From: Gemmatimonadota bacterium
GTDB lineage: Bacteria > Gemmatimonadota > Gemmatimonadetes > Gemmatimonadales > GWC2-71-9
Length of the DNA: 64,000 nt
NCBI GenBank assembly: GCA_016713435.1
Contig: JADJPD010000003.1
Span: 310,001-374,000, forward strand
Direction of reading: 5' to 3'
Below, in pieces: positions 1 to 11,326 of the stretch. The notes under the pieces were generated by a model that was given only the letters and a program-made list of their open reading frames with translations, did no database searches and had not been told where the DNA came from. How positions within the stretch are numbered: position 1 is the first letter of the stretch; each line of letters begins with the position of its first letter. Position numbers and translations under genes: made by a program.

Positions 1-234
1 CCGGAGCGCGGCGGTGCTGCGGGTGAGCACCCGGCCATCGGCTGTCTTGAGGACGATGCTGTCGGGGAAGCGCGCGCGGTCGGCGGGCGGGAAGGTGGCC
101 TCGAAGGTGGGGCCCTGGAGCGCGGCGTAGCGGAAGCGCGTGCCCCCGGGGTCGCGCGCCAGCGCGAACTTCACGGCATGGTGGCAGAGGCCGCAGGTGC
201 CGTCGTAGAAGAGCAGGTCGGGCGCAGGCGTCAC
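1..234 (-). CDS. DCC family thiol-disulfide oxidoreductase-like protein (DUF393), 3' end beyond the window
   Basis: Seventy-eight codons run from a GTG at 234 to the left edge with no stop. Residues 9-16 read YDGTCGLC, the DxxCxxC signature that names the DCC (DUF393) family, followed by a conserved HHAVKFALARD helix. The family is predicted to have a thioredoxin-like fold; its substrate is not established. GTG 234 was chosen because the only nearby ATG (239) is in another frame and meets a stop two codons later, and a GGAG lies about 8 bases upstream of the GTG. The gene is too short for the usual ORF cut-off. It is divergent from rho. Confidence 0.8.
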   Translation of the reverse strand, partial: MTPAPDLLFYDGTCGLCHHAVKFALARDPGGTRFRYAALQGPTFEATFPPADRARFPDSIVLKTADGRVLTRSTAALR

Positions 235-402
235 GGCATCTCCGCTCCAGGTGAGTCCTCGGGCCGGTGCGGCTGCTCCGCGGGAGACGACGGCCAACTC
301 CGGCCTGGCGGCCCTCTCCCGATGGGGGCAGCGTCCACCCCTTCCCTGGCCCCGACGTCCCCTGTTTCCGCCATGCCGCATCACCGCACATCACGAGGCC
401 CG

Positions 403-1548
403 ATGGCTATATTGCTGACACCCATGACCGCCCGCAATTCCCTCGGCCTGCTCGACCTCGTTGACCGGGGCGCAGGTTTCATCCGCCGACGCCAGTTCAG
501 CTACCTCCCTGAAGATGGGGACCTCTACGTCTCCCCGAAACTCGTGTCGCAGCATGGGCTCCGCCCGGGCGACGAGATCGAGGGGACGGAGGGCCGCCCG
601 CAGGGGCGGGGCCGCGCGGCGCCGCTCGAGACGGTCACCGCCATCAACGGCCGCCCCCCGGGGGAGCTGCGCCAGCGCCCCCAGTTTGCCAGCCTCGGCG
701 CCGTCCACCCCGACGAGCGGCTCAAGCTCGACTTCGGCCTGCGCCGCGGCGGCACCCCCGACTACACCAACCGCGTCATCGACCTGCTCTGTCCCTTCGG
801 CAAGGGGCAGCGCGCGCTCATCGTGGCACCGGCCAAGGCCGGCAAGACGATGGTGCTGCAGTCGGTGGCGGAGGGCGTGGCGCGGAACCACCCGGGCGCC
901 ACGCTGCTCATCCTCCTGGTGGACGAGCGGCCCGAGGAAGTCACCGAGATGGAGATGGTGGGCTACGGCGAGGTGATCGCGTCGAGCTTCGACTTCCCGG
1001 CGGAGCGGCACGTGGCCGTGGCCGAGCTCACGCTGGAGCGCGCCCGCCGCCGCGTGGAGCAGGGCGAGGACGTGGTGCTGATCCTCGACTCCATCACCCG
1101 CCTGGCCCGCGCCTACAACACCGTGGAGCGCGGCACCGGCCGCACCATGAGTGGCGGCCTCGACTCGAGCGCGCTGGAGAAGCCCAAGCGGTTCCTGGGC
1201 AGCGCGCGGAAGATCGACGAGCGGAAGGGTGGCGGGTCGCTGACCATCATCGGCACCGCGCTGGTGGACACCGGCAGCAAGATGGACCAGGTGATCTACG
1301 AGGAGTTCAAGGGCACGGGCAACAGCGAGCTGACCCTGAGCCGGGAGCTGGCGGACCGGCGGATCTTCCCGGCCATCGACCTCAAGTTGAGCGGGACGCG
1401 GCGGGAGGAGCTGCTCCTCCCGCCCGAGCTCCTGGCCGTGGCCCAGAACCTCCGCGCGCGCCTGGCGCCGATGAGCAGCATCGACGCGATGCAGCAGGTG
1501 CTGCAGCTCATGCGGCGGACCACGGCGGACGCGGAGCTGTCGTTGTAG
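403..1548 (+). CDS. rho: Transcription termination factor Rho, short N-terminus
   Basis: ATP-dependent RNA helicase that terminates transcription. The protein shows the cold-shock-like RNA-binding domain (GAGFIRR, then DLYVSPKLVSQHGLRPGD), the Walker A motif APAKAGKT, the Walker B region VVLILDSITRLARAYN, and the Q/R-loop and C-terminal FKGTGNSEL and ELADRRIFPAID segments. From ATG 403 it has 381 residues (374 from ATG 424), against 419 in E. coli; what is missing is the N-terminal helical subdomain. GAGG at 394-397 supports ATG 403. A TATATT box at 407-412 could instead give a leaderless transcript starting at ATG 424. The open frame continues upstream to 178, but without Rho similarity. It converges on the kinase gene. 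Confidence 0.95.
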   Translation: MAILLTPMTARNSLGLLDLVDRGAGFIRRRQFSYLPEDGDLYVSPKLVSQHGLRPGDEIEGTEGRPQGRGRAAPLETVTAINGRPPGELRQRPQFASLGAVHPDERLKLDFGLRRGGTPDYTNRVIDLLCPFGKGQRALIVAPAKAGKTMVLQSVAEGVARNHPGATLLILLVDERPEEVTEMEMVGYGEVIASSFDFPAERHVAVAELTLERARRRVEQGEDVVLILDSITRLARAYNTVERGTGRTMSGGLDSSALEKPKRFLGSARKIDERKGGGSLTIIGTALVDTGSKMDQVIYEEFKGTGNSELTLSRELADRRIFPAIDLKLSGTRREELLLPPELLAVAQNLRARLAPMSSIDAMQQVLQLMRRTTADAELSL

Positions 1549-1561
1549 GCGTTGCCCGGCG

Positions 1562-3886
<2,325 letters not shown>

Positions 3887-3972
3887 CGTCACGTCCCGAA
3901 CCTACCAGCGCGCGCGGCCCGCCACTACCCGGATCGGGCGGCCGAACCCGGCGGCGTGATTCCGGTCGCGCG

Positions 3973-5091
3973 TCAGGTGCCCGGGCGGGGCGGCGGCGGG
4001 GCCTCGCGCCGCCACAGGACCCGGCCGTCGGCGGCGCGCACCTCCTTCACCACCACCCCTTCCTCGGAGGTGCCGCCGAGCGCCACCTCGCCGGCGCCGA
4101 AATAGTCGCGGGTGCGCGGGTCGCGCCGGCCGCTCCACGGCAGGCGCCGGGCGATGGGCGCCGTGATCGTCCAGCCGGTCATCACGGGTGTCCCGTCGGT
4201 GAGGCGCGCAAAGGTGAGCTCGCCGCGCGCCCCGTCCCGCGGCACCCAGCGCCAGAGGTTCACGTAGCGGTACTCGAGCCGCACGAGGGCGCCGCTCCGC
4301 CGGTCCAGCCAGAGCGTCCCCTCGATGTCCGGGATCGTCCGCCCCCGCGCCGGCGCAAAGCCCACGCCGAGCAGGTGCCGCTCCCGCCGCGACGCGGCCA
4401 CCAGGCGGAAGCAGTGGGTGCGGAGGAACGCGTCGCTGAAGAACGCCGCCACGTCCGGCCCATAGTAGGTGGGGCCGAGCAGCGTGTCGTGCACCTGCAC
4501 GAAGCCGGAGGCCGCCAGGCTCTCGGCCGGCAGCGACGTCACGGGCCAGGCGCCCCGGCTCTCGGTGGGGTAGGTGTCGAGGAAGGTGACGCGGCCCTGC
4601 GGGTCGAGCCGCCGCCGGGTGAGGGTGCCCTGGTAGGTGAGCCCGCTCCGCCCCCCGCCCAGGAGCCCGAGTGACGTGCGCGCCTCGTCCCAGACTAGCG
4701 CCACCCGTCGGTCGGCCTCCGGGCGCGCCTGGCAGGGACTGGTGCCCGTCACCTCGATCTCGGCGAGCAGCACGGGAACGCCGGCCACCTGCAGCGCCAG
4801 CGCCAGCTCCTGGCCCGCCCCCAGCGTGAAGCTGTCGGAGGTCCACGGCCGGTAGCCGATGCGGAGGGCCCGCACCCGGTAGCGCCCGGGCGGCACCTCG
4901 GGGAGGCGGAAGCGGCCCTGCTCGTCGCTCACGGCGCTGGCCACCACGCGGGTGGAGTCGAGCAGCTGCGCCAGGCCGCCCTCGATGGGGCGGCCCGAGA
5001 CCTCCTCGTGCATGGTGCCGCGCACCACCTGCGCCCCGAGCGGGGCGCCGGCGCCGAGGAGCAGGAACGACAGCGCGAGCGTCCGTCGCAT
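3973..5091 (-). CDS. Secreted protein with carboxypeptidase regulatory-like domain
   Basis: A clear signal peptide (MRRTLALSFLLLGAGAPLGAQ) begins at ATG 5091 and fixes the start, although the frame stays open upstream to 5331 inside the neighbouring fadJ-like gene. Residues about 22-110 form a CarboxypepD_reg-like beta-sandwich: VVRGTMHEEVSGRPIEGGLAQL, GRFRLPEVPPGRYRVRALRIGY. The remaining 260 residues have no motif I recognise. Proteins of this layout are common in Gemmatimonadota and Bacteroidota and are usually surface or periplasmic. It lies 40 bases after the fadJ-like gene on the same strand and may be read through from it. Function unknown. Confidence 0.8.
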   Translation of the reverse strand: MRRTLALSFLLLGAGAPLGAQVVRGTMHEEVSGRPIEGGLAQLLDSTRVVASAVSDEQGRFRLPEVPPGRYRVRALRIGYRPWTSDSFTLGAGQELALALQVAGVPVLLAEIEVTGTSPCQARPEADRRVALVWDEARTSLGLLGGGRSGLTYQGTLTRRRLDPQGRVTFLDTYPTESRGAWPVTSLPAESLAASGFVQVHDTLLGPTYYGPDVAAFFSDAFLRTHCFRLVAASRRERHLLGVGFAPARGRTIPDIEGTLWLDRRSGALVRLEYRYVNLWRWVPRDGARGELTFARLTDGTPVMTGWTITAPIARRLPWSGRRDPRTRDYFGAGEVALGGTSEEGVVVKEVRAADGRVLWRREAPPPPRPGT

Positions 5092-5131
5092 GCACGACGA
5101 ACGCTCGCGCCGGGCCGCCGGTGCCGCCGCC

Positions 5132-7264
5132 TCAGTCCTCGTAGAAGCGCCCACCCCGCGCCGCCATGTCCACGAGCGTCTGGCACGGCGCAAAGCGCAT
5201 CCCGCAGGCCTGCTCGAGCTGCCGCAGCACCTCCACCACCTTGGCGGCGCCGAGGTCGTCGAGGTAGCGGAGCGGCCCGCCCCGGAACGGCGGGTAGCCG
5301 ATGCCGAAGATGGCGCCGATGTCGCCGTCACGGGCGTTCCGGACTACGCCCTCGCCGAAGGCCATGGCGGCCTCATTGAGCATGGAGTAGACCAGGCGCT
5401 GCTCGATGAGCGCCGTGGCGGCCGGCGCCGCGGGGCGGACGCCGAGCAGGTCGTAGATGGTCTCGTCGGGGCCGGTCTTCTCGCCGTCGTGGTAGTGGTA
5501 GAAGCCCTTGCCGTTCTTCCGGCCCAGGCGGCCGTCGCCGAGCACCTTGGGGAGGAGCGGCGAGGGGGCCAGCCGCTCGCCGAACTGCTCGTGCATCACC
5601 TTGGCCGCCTTGGCGCCCACGTCGAGGCCCACCTCGTCGAGCAGCGTGATCGGGCCCACCGGGAAGCCGAACTTGACCATGAGCTTGTCGATGAGGTCCA
5701 TGGGCACGCCCTCGCCCAGGATGTAGCCCGCCTCGTTCATGTACGGCAGCAGGATCCGGTTCACCCAGAAGCCGGGCCGGTCCCGCACCACGATGACCGT
5801 CTTGCCGAGGCGGCGGCCGAAGTTCACCGCCGTGGCGATCACCTCCGGCGCCGTGGCGTCGGTCGGGATCACCTCGAGCAGCGGCATCCGGTCCACGGGC
5901 GAGAAGAAGTGCATGCCGAGCACCTGGCCCGGCCGGCGCGCCTCGGCGGCGATGTCGCTGATGGGGATGGTGGAGGTGTTCGTGGCGAAGATCGCGTCGG
6001 GCGGGGTGGCCGCCTCGGAGTCGGCCAGCACCTTGCGCTTGAGCGAGAGCTCCTCGAACACCGCCTCGATGACCAGGTCGGTGCGCTGGAAGCCGGAATA
6101 ATCGGTGGTGCCGGAGAGGAGCGCGCTGAGGCGCTGGAACTCGGGCCGGGTGATGCGGCGCCGCTTGAGCCGGCCGCTCAGGATGTCGGTGGCCGCCTTG
6201 AGCCCCTTCCCCACCCGCGGCAGCTCGGTGTCCTTGAGCCGCACGTCCACGCCCGCCGTGGTCACCGCCGTCCCCGCGATGCCGGCACCCATGAAGCCCG
6301 AGCCGATCACGCCGAGGCGCGTCACCGGCCGCGGCTTGGCGGTGACGCCCGCCGGCAGCCCATCGTCCTTCTTGAGCGCGTTGGTGGCGAAGAAGATCCC
6401 GATCAGCTTCCGCGACACGTCGGTGACCGCCAGCTCGCCGAACAGCCGCGACTCCACTTCGAACCCCTTCTGCAGCCCCTGCTCGAGCCCCGCCTGCACC
6501 GCCTCGAGGGCCGCGAGCGGCGCCGGGTAGTTGCCGTGGGTCTTCTTGAGCGTGTCCTTCCGCGCCTTCGAGTACACCACGCGGCGGCCGGGGAAGGAAC
6601 GATCCAGCACCGCGCCCATCACCCCGCCCTTGGCCTTCCGGAGCGGGACCCCCTGCCGCACGATCCGCTCCGCCGCCTTGAGCGCGGTGTCGAGCAGGAT
6701 GGCCTTCGGCACCAGCTCGTCCACCAGGCCCAGCTTGAAGGCCTTGAGGCCGGTCTCCATCTTGGCGCCCATGATCATCGGCAGCGCCGCCGAGAGCCCG
6801 ATGAGCCTCGGCAGGCGCTGGCAGCCGCCGGCACCGGGCAGGAGCCCGATCTGCACCTCGGGCAGCCCGAGCTGCGTCTTGGGGCCGTCGGTGGCGATGC
6901 GCCAGTCGCAGGCCAGCACCAGCTCGAGGCCGCCGCCGAGGCAGGCGCCGTTGATGGCGGCGATGACCGGCTTCGGGTAATCGTCCACCCGCTGGATCAT
7001 CGCCTGGCCGTCGCGGGAGAGCGCGGTGAACTGCTCCTGCGTGGTGAGCTTCGTGAACTCCTCGATGTCCGCACCGGCGATGAAGTTCTCCGCCTTGCCG
7101 GAGATCATGACCACGGCCTTCACCGCCGGGTCGTCCCGGAGCTTGCCGAAGAGCGCCTCGAACTCGGTGCGCACCTGCGCGTTCAGCGTGTTCACCGGCG
7201 CGCCGGGGAGGTCGATCGTCAGCACGGCCGTGGCGCCGTGCAGGGTGCAGGTGATGGCGGTCAT
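5132..7264 (-). CDS. fadJ: Bifunctional enoyl-CoA hydratase / 3-hydroxyacyl-CoA dehydrogenase (FadJ type)
   Basis: Carries out the hydration and NAD-dependent dehydrogenation steps of fatty acid beta-oxidation. The crotonase half (about residues 1-190) has the oxyanion-hole segment AGADIEEF, the GACLGGGLELVLACDWRIA helix, and PEVQIGLLPGAGG with the catalytic Glu. The dehydrogenase half starts with the NAD-binding GVIGSGFMGAGIAG, then NTSTIPISDIA, HFFSPVDRMPLLEVI and the C-terminal GYPPFRGGP. The 710-residue length fits FadB/FadJ. ATG 7264 overlaps the thiolase stop by four bases (ATGA), so the two are translationally coupled, as in fadI-fadJ operons. The FadJ rather than FadB label is by overall layout only. 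Confidence 0.93.
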   Translation of the reverse strand: MTAITCTLHGATAVLTIDLPGAPVNTLNAQVRTEFEALFGKLRDDPAVKAVVMISGKAENFIAGADIEEFTKLTTQEQFTALSRDGQAMIQRVDDYPKPVIAAINGACLGGGLELVLACDWRIATDGPKTQLGLPEVQIGLLPGAGGCQRLPRLIGLSAALPMIMGAKMETGLKAFKLGLVDELVPKAILLDTALKAAERIVRQGVPLRKAKGGVMGAVLDRSFPGRRVVYSKARKDTLKKTHGNYPAPLAALEAVQAGLEQGLQKGFEVESRLFGELAVTDVSRKLIGIFFATNALKKDDGLPAGVTAKPRPVTRLGVIGSGFMGAGIAGTAVTTAGVDVRLKDTELPRVGKGLKAATDILSGRLKRRRITRPEFQRLSALLSGTTDYSGFQRTDLVIEAVFEELSLKRKVLADSEAATPPDAIFATNTSTIPISDIAAEARRPGQVLGMHFFSPVDRMPLLEVIPTDATAPEVIATAVNFGRRLGKTVIVVRDRPGFWVNRILLPYMNEAGYILGEGVPMDLIDKLMVKFGFPVGPITLLDEVGLDVGAKAAKVMHEQFGERLAPSPLLPKVLGDGRLGRKNGKGFYHYHDGEKTGPDETIYDLLGVRPAAPAATALIEQRLVYSMLNEAAMAFGEGVVRNARDGDIGAIFGIGYPPFRGGPLRYLDDLGAAKVVEVLRQLEQACGMRFAPCQTLVDMAARGGRFYED

Positions 7265-8544
7265 ACGCGCTCCAGGACCATCGCGAATCCCATCCCCCCC
7301 TGCGCACAGATGGAGATGAGGCCGAACTGGACGTCGCGCGCCGCCATCTCGTTGGCGAGCGTCGTGACGATGCGGGCGCCGGTGGCGCCGAACGGGTGGC
7401 CAATGGCGATCGACCCGCCGTGGACGTTGGTCTTCTCCCAGTCCACCTCGCCCACCGGGGCGCTCCTGCCCAGCTTCTCCGCCCACGCCTTGGAGGCCCA
7501 GGCCTGCGCGTTGGAGAGCACCTGGGCGGCGAACGCCTCGTGGATCTCCACCAGGCCCAGTTCATTCCAGGTGATGCCGGCGCGGTCGAGCGCCTTCGGC
7601 ACCGCGTACGCCGGGCCCATGAGCAGCTGCCAGCCGGGGTCCACCGCCGCCACCGCGTAGCTCCGCACGGCCACCAGCGGCCGGTACCCCAGCGCCCGCG
7701 CCTTGGCCTCCTCCATCATCAGCACCACCGCGGCGCCGTCGGTGAGGCCCGAGCTGTTGCCGGCGGTCACGGTGCCGTAGCGCTTGTCGAACACCGGTCG
7801 CAGCTGCGCCAGCGCCTCGAGCGAGGTGTCGGCGCGGATCAGGTTGTCGGTGCTGATCACGTCGTCCATGCCGCGCCCGCCGAACCACGGGGCAATCTCC
7901 ATGGCGAACCGCCCGCTCGCCGTGGCCGCCGCCGCGCGCTGGTGACTGGTGAGCGCCAGCCGGTCCTGCGCCTCGCGGCTGATGCCGTTCTCCTTGGCCA
8001 TCTTCTCCGCCGACTGGCCCATCGACTCGCCGGTGGACGGCTCCGCGATGGCCGGCGAGACGGGGATCAAATCCCTGGGCCGCACCTTCCCGAACGCTGC
8101 CAGCCGCTGGCCGAGCGACTTGGCCTTGCTGGCCTCCACCAGGATCTGCGCCATGCGCTTCGAGTGCAGGATCGGGATGTCGGAGAGCGACTCGACCCCG
8201 CCGGCCAGCACCACGTCGGCGTGGCCGAGCGTGATCTGGTCGGCCGCATAGCTCACCGCCTGGCCGGCGGAGGCGCAGGCGCGGTTGAGCGAGAAGGCGG
8301 GGACCGTCTTCGGGAGCTGCGGCAGCAGGCTCACCTCGCGCGCCACGTTGGGCGCGAGCACCGAGGTGACCACCTGCCCGAAGGCCACCTCGTCCACCAC
8401 CTTGCCGTCGAGTGCGGTGCGCTCGAGCAGCTCCTGGGTGGCGCGGCGCGCCAGGTCCACCGCGGAGACGTCGCGGAAGACGGTGCCGCTCTTGGCAAAC
8501 GGGGTGCGGAGGCCGGAGACGACGACGGGACGACGGGAAGGCAT
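7261..8544 (-). CDS. fadI: Acetyl-CoA acyltransferase (thiolase), FadI/FadA type
   Basis: Cleaves 3-ketoacyl-CoA to acetyl-CoA and a shortened acyl-CoA, the last step of beta-oxidation. Thiolase hallmarks are all present in 427 residues: the nucleophilic Cys90 in NRACASAGQAV, VLAGGVESLSDIP, EIHEAFA, NVHGGSIAIGHPFGATGAR with the catalytic His, and the second Cys in ICAQGGMGFAM. ATG 8544 opens the operon; fadJ follows with a four-base overlap. The symbol follows the partner gene; a biosynthetic thiolase is less likely given that partner. Confidence 0.93.
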   Translation of the reverse strand: MPSRRPVVVSGLRTPFAKSGTVFRDVSAVDLARRATQELLERTALDGKVVDEVAFGQVVTSVLAPNVAREVSLLPQLPKTVPAFSLNRACASAGQAVSYAADQITLGHADVVLAGGVESLSDIPILHSKRMAQILVEASKAKSLGQRLAAFGKVRPRDLIPVSPAIAEPSTGESMGQSAEKMAKENGISREAQDRLALTSHQRAAAATASGRFAMEIAPWFGGRGMDDVISTDNLIRADTSLEALAQLRPVFDKRYGTVTAGNSSGLTDGAAVVLMMEEAKARALGYRPLVAVRSYAVAAVDPGWQLLMGPAYAVPKALDRAGITWNELGLVEIHEAFAAQVLSNAQAWASKAWAEKLGRSAPVGEVDWEKTNVHGGSIAIGHPFGATGARIVTTLANEMAARDVQFGLISICAQGGMGFAMVLERV

Positions 8545-8631
8545 GGGACACCGGGCCGGGGTGGGGCGCGGCGGCCCGCGCCCGACAACTTGGCGCGCGG
8601 GGCCGCGCGCACTTAGCCTACAAGAGCCGCG

Positions 8632-9201
8632 CTAGCTGCGCTTCTGGGCCACGATGGAGGCCACCGCCCGGACCTTGTTGTTCTCGACCGGCTCGAACAC
8701 CTCGCGGCCATGCAAGGTCTCCAGCGGCGCCGCGAGCCGGGCCAGTTCCCCCGGCTGCAGCAGGTGCTCGGCGGAGGACGGGCCCCAGCCCAGCGCCTGC
8801 TGCCACTCGAGGTAGGTCTCCATCATGAGCAGGCCGCGCGTGCCCACCAGCTGCTGGATGTCAGGCATGCGCGCGCGGTCAAGATAGTTGAACACCATGA
8901 CGACATCAAAAGCGCCGAAATCCGGCCACGCCTCCGCGAGATCCACACAGCGGAAGTCAACATTCACGCCGAGGCGGCTCGCTGCCTCACGGCCCGTCTC
9001 GAGCTTGGTGTCGTCCTTGTCAACTGCAACAACCGTGGCACCCCACTGCGCCGCCTTGAGCGCATGCCGGCCCTCGCCGCAGGCGAGGTCCAGCACCGTC
9101 ATCCCCGGCTGGACGAGGTAGTCATGCCACAGCAGCCACGTGCTCGGCCGGGGCAGGTAGATCGGGCCGGGCGGGGGGGCAGGACGGGTGAGGTCTGGCA
9201 T
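8632..9201 (-). CDS. Class I SAM-dependent methyltransferase
   Basis: A 189-residue protein with the SAM-binding motif I VLDLACGEGRHAL, motif II acidic residue in VVAVDKDDTKLE, and the post-motif segment FDVVMVFNYLDR. The layout resembles TehB-like small methyltransferases, which act on small molecules or on tellurite-type oxyanions, but substrate cannot be inferred. ATG 9201 follows a CGAGGAGCG stretch. The start codon lies only nine bases from the divergent glpD start, so the two promoters must overlap each other's coding regions. The open frame upstream of 9201 is the shadow of glpD. Confidence 0.8.
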   Translation of the reverse strand: MPDLTRPAPPPGPIYLPRPSTWLLWHDYLVQPGMTVLDLACGEGRHALKAAQWGATVVAVDKDDTKLETGREAASRLGVNVDFRCVDLAEAWPDFGAFDVVMVFNYLDRARMPDIQQLVGTRGLLMMETYLEWQQALGWGPSSAEHLLQPGELARLAAPLETLHGREVFEPVENNKVRAVASIVAQKRS

Positions 9202-9210
9202 CGCTCCTCG

Positions 9211-10805
9211 GTGGAACAGCTCGCGGGGACACCCGCCGACGTGCTGGTCATCGGCGGCGGGATCACGGGGGCGGGCATTGCCCGGGACGCCGCGATGCGC
9301 GGGCTCCGGGTGGTGCTGGTGGAACAGCGCGACCTGGCGAGCGGCACCAGCAGCCGCTCCAGCCGGCTGGTGCACGGCGGCCTGCGCTACCTGGAAGAGG
9401 GAGGGCTTCGCCTGGTCTTCGAGGCCCTGAAGGAGCGGCAGGTGCTCCTCTCGATCGCACCGCACCTGGTGCGCCCCTGCCCTTCACCTTCCCCGTCCAC
9501 CAGGGCGACCGCGTCCCGCTCTGGAAGCTCTGGGCCGGGGTGACGCTCTATGACCTGCTCGCCGCCTTCCGCAATGTGCGGTGGCATCAACTGCTCGGCA
9601 AGCGGCGGCTCCTGGCGGGGGAGCCGCTGGTGCGGGAACGGGGCCTCGTGGGCGGGGTGCGCTACTGGGACGCCCAGTGCGACGACGCGCGCCTCACCCT
9701 CGCCACCGCGCGCGACGCGATGCGCCACGGTGCGCAGGTCGCCACCTGGACCCGGGTCACCGCGCTCGCCAAGGCCGACGGCCGCGTGGCCGGCGCCCAC
9801 CTCGAGGATGCCCTCACCGGCGCCATCGGCACCGTCACCGCCGCCGTGACGGTGAACGCCACGGGCCCGTGGGGCGACCAGCTCCGCCGCCTCGAGGACC
9901 CCGCCACCCAGCCCCTGCTCCGCCCCACCAAGGGCGTCCACGTCCTGGTGCGCCGCGACCGCCTCGGCCACGAGGACGCCATCACGCTCACGAGCCCCAT
10001 CGACGGCCGGGTGATGTTCGTGCTCCCGTGGGGCGACTTCTCCTACATCGGCACCACCGACACCGACACCACCGAGTCGCCGGACGAGGTGGCGGCCACG
10101 GCCGACGACATCGTCTACCTGCTCCGCTCCGCCAACAGCGCCTTCCCCAACGCGCGCCTCGGGGAAGCCGACGTGCTCGCCACCTGGGCGGGCCTCCGGC
10201 CGCTGGTGGCGCCCGAGGCGGCCATGCGGGCCTCGAGCGTGAGCCGCGAGCACCTCATCGTGGAAGGCAGCGGCGGCATGCTCACCATCGCCGGCGGCAA
10301 GCTCACCACCTACCGGGTGATGGCGGCGGAGGTGGTGGATGCGGTGATGCAGCGGCTGGAGGCGCAGGGCTACCCCAGGGTGGGCCGCCCGCCCACCGAC
10401 CAGACCCCGCTCCCCGGTGGCGAAGCCGCGGACCTCGAGCCGCTCGGCAGCCCGGGCCTCGAGCTCGGGCTCCCGATCGACACGGTCAACCACCTGGTGC
10501 GCCTCTACGGCACCGAGTGCGCGGCCATCTTCAACCTGGTGGAGAAGGACCGCACGCTGCTGCAGCCGCTCGATCCTCGGCACCCCGCCATCCAGGCCGA
10601 AGTGCTGCACGTGGTGCGGCGCGAGCTGGCGTGCCGGGTGGAGGACGTGCTGGTGCGGCGGCTGCACCTCTACTACGAGGTGCCGGATCACGGCGCAGCC
10701 GCGGCGGCCACGGTGGCGGCGCTGATGGGACGCGAGCTCGGCTGGGATCTCGAGCACTCGGCGCGGGAGGCGGAACGCTACCGCGCGGGCCTGTCGCGCA
10801 GCTGA
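9211..10805 (+). CDS. glpD: FAD-dependent glycerol-3-phosphate dehydrogenase, interrupted by a frameshift
   Basis: Oxidises glycerol-3-phosphate to dihydroxyacetone phosphate and passes electrons to quinone at the membrane. The first part (GTG 9211 to about 9477) has the FAD-binding VLVIGGGITGAGIARDAAMRG and the family signature GTSSRSSRLVHGGLRYLE. The second part, in another frame from about 9478, has VGGVRYWDAQCDDARL, GVHVLVRRDR, IGTTDTDT and GGKLTTYR. Adding one C to the run at 9474-9477 restores RPLPFTFPVHQGDRVPLWKLW and gives a 531-residue protein of normal length. Codons on both sides look unchanged, so this is either a very recent mutation or a sequence error. GTG 9241 is an alternative start. 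Confidence 0.85.
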
Positions 10806-10819
10806 CTGCCCGCAACGAA

Positions 10820-10849
10820 GAAGGGGCCGCCCCGAGGGACGGCCCCTTC
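10820..10849. terminator. Bidirectional hairpin between glpD and cupredoxin gene
   Basis: A perfect 10-bp stem (GAAGGGGCCG / CGGCCCCTTC) with a 10-base loop lies between two convergent genes, 15 bases after the glpD stop. The arms end in GAA/TTC, giving short A and T tracts for either direction. Confidence 0.75.
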
Positions 10850-10870
10850 ACGCAGCGGCAACGCGGGGCC

Positions 10871-11299
10871 TTACGGCACCACCACCACGAACCCGCCCAT
10901 CCCCGTGAGGTTGTCGGGGCTGGCCGAGGTGCCGTGCGTGGAGCAGTAGTACTTGTAGATCCCGGTGCTCGCGAAGCTGAACTGGTACTGGTGCGGCGCG
11001 TCGAACCAGTCCACGTCCTGCGTGCCGGGCAGCGTGGCGGTGCCGTTGCTGGTGAAGCTCGGGCTGCCGGTGCTGATCACGTTGTGGTCCTGGGAGCCCG
11101 CCTCCCAGCTCCACGTCACGGTGCCGGCCTTGGCCACCGTGTCCACCCGCGGCTTGAACTCCCGGGTGGGCGTGCTCTTCACCATGATGGTGATGGCGTT
11201 GGGCGCGGGCGGGTTGTTGTCGCTGCCGGAGCCGCCGCCGCAGGCCACCCCGCCGAGGATCATCGCCAGCATCATCGCACCACGCGCCCGGCCAGTCAT
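10871..11299 (-). CDS. Plastocyanin/azurin-like cupredoxin lipoprotein
   Basis: A 142-residue blue-copper protein, probably an outer- or inner-membrane lipoprotein in electron transfer or copper handling. The signal peptide ends in GGVAC with the lipidated Cys20. The type 1 copper ligands can be assigned: His72 (DHNV), Cys119 and His122 (YYCSTHG) and Met134 (LTGMGG). The frame begins with a TTG at 11305, but ATG 11299 gives the better signal peptide start. It lies just downstream of a related Ig-cupredoxin lipoprotein gene (27-base gap) and is probably cotranscribed with it. Confidence 0.85.
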   Translation of the reverse strand: MTGRARGAMMLAMILGGVACGGGSGSDNNPPAPNAITIMVKSTPTREFKPRVDTVAKAGTVTWSWEAGSQDHNVISTGSPSFTSNGTATLPGTQDVDWFDAPHQYQFSFASTGIYKYYCSTHGTSASPDNLTGMGGFVVVVP

Positions 11300-11326
11300 G
11301 TGCAACCCGTTGGATGAGGGAGAGTG

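Noticed and set aside
4952..7660. A 902-codon plus-strand frame opposite the fadI-fadJ genes
   Set aside because: Opposite strand encodes complete beta-oxidation enzymes; the frame is a shadow.
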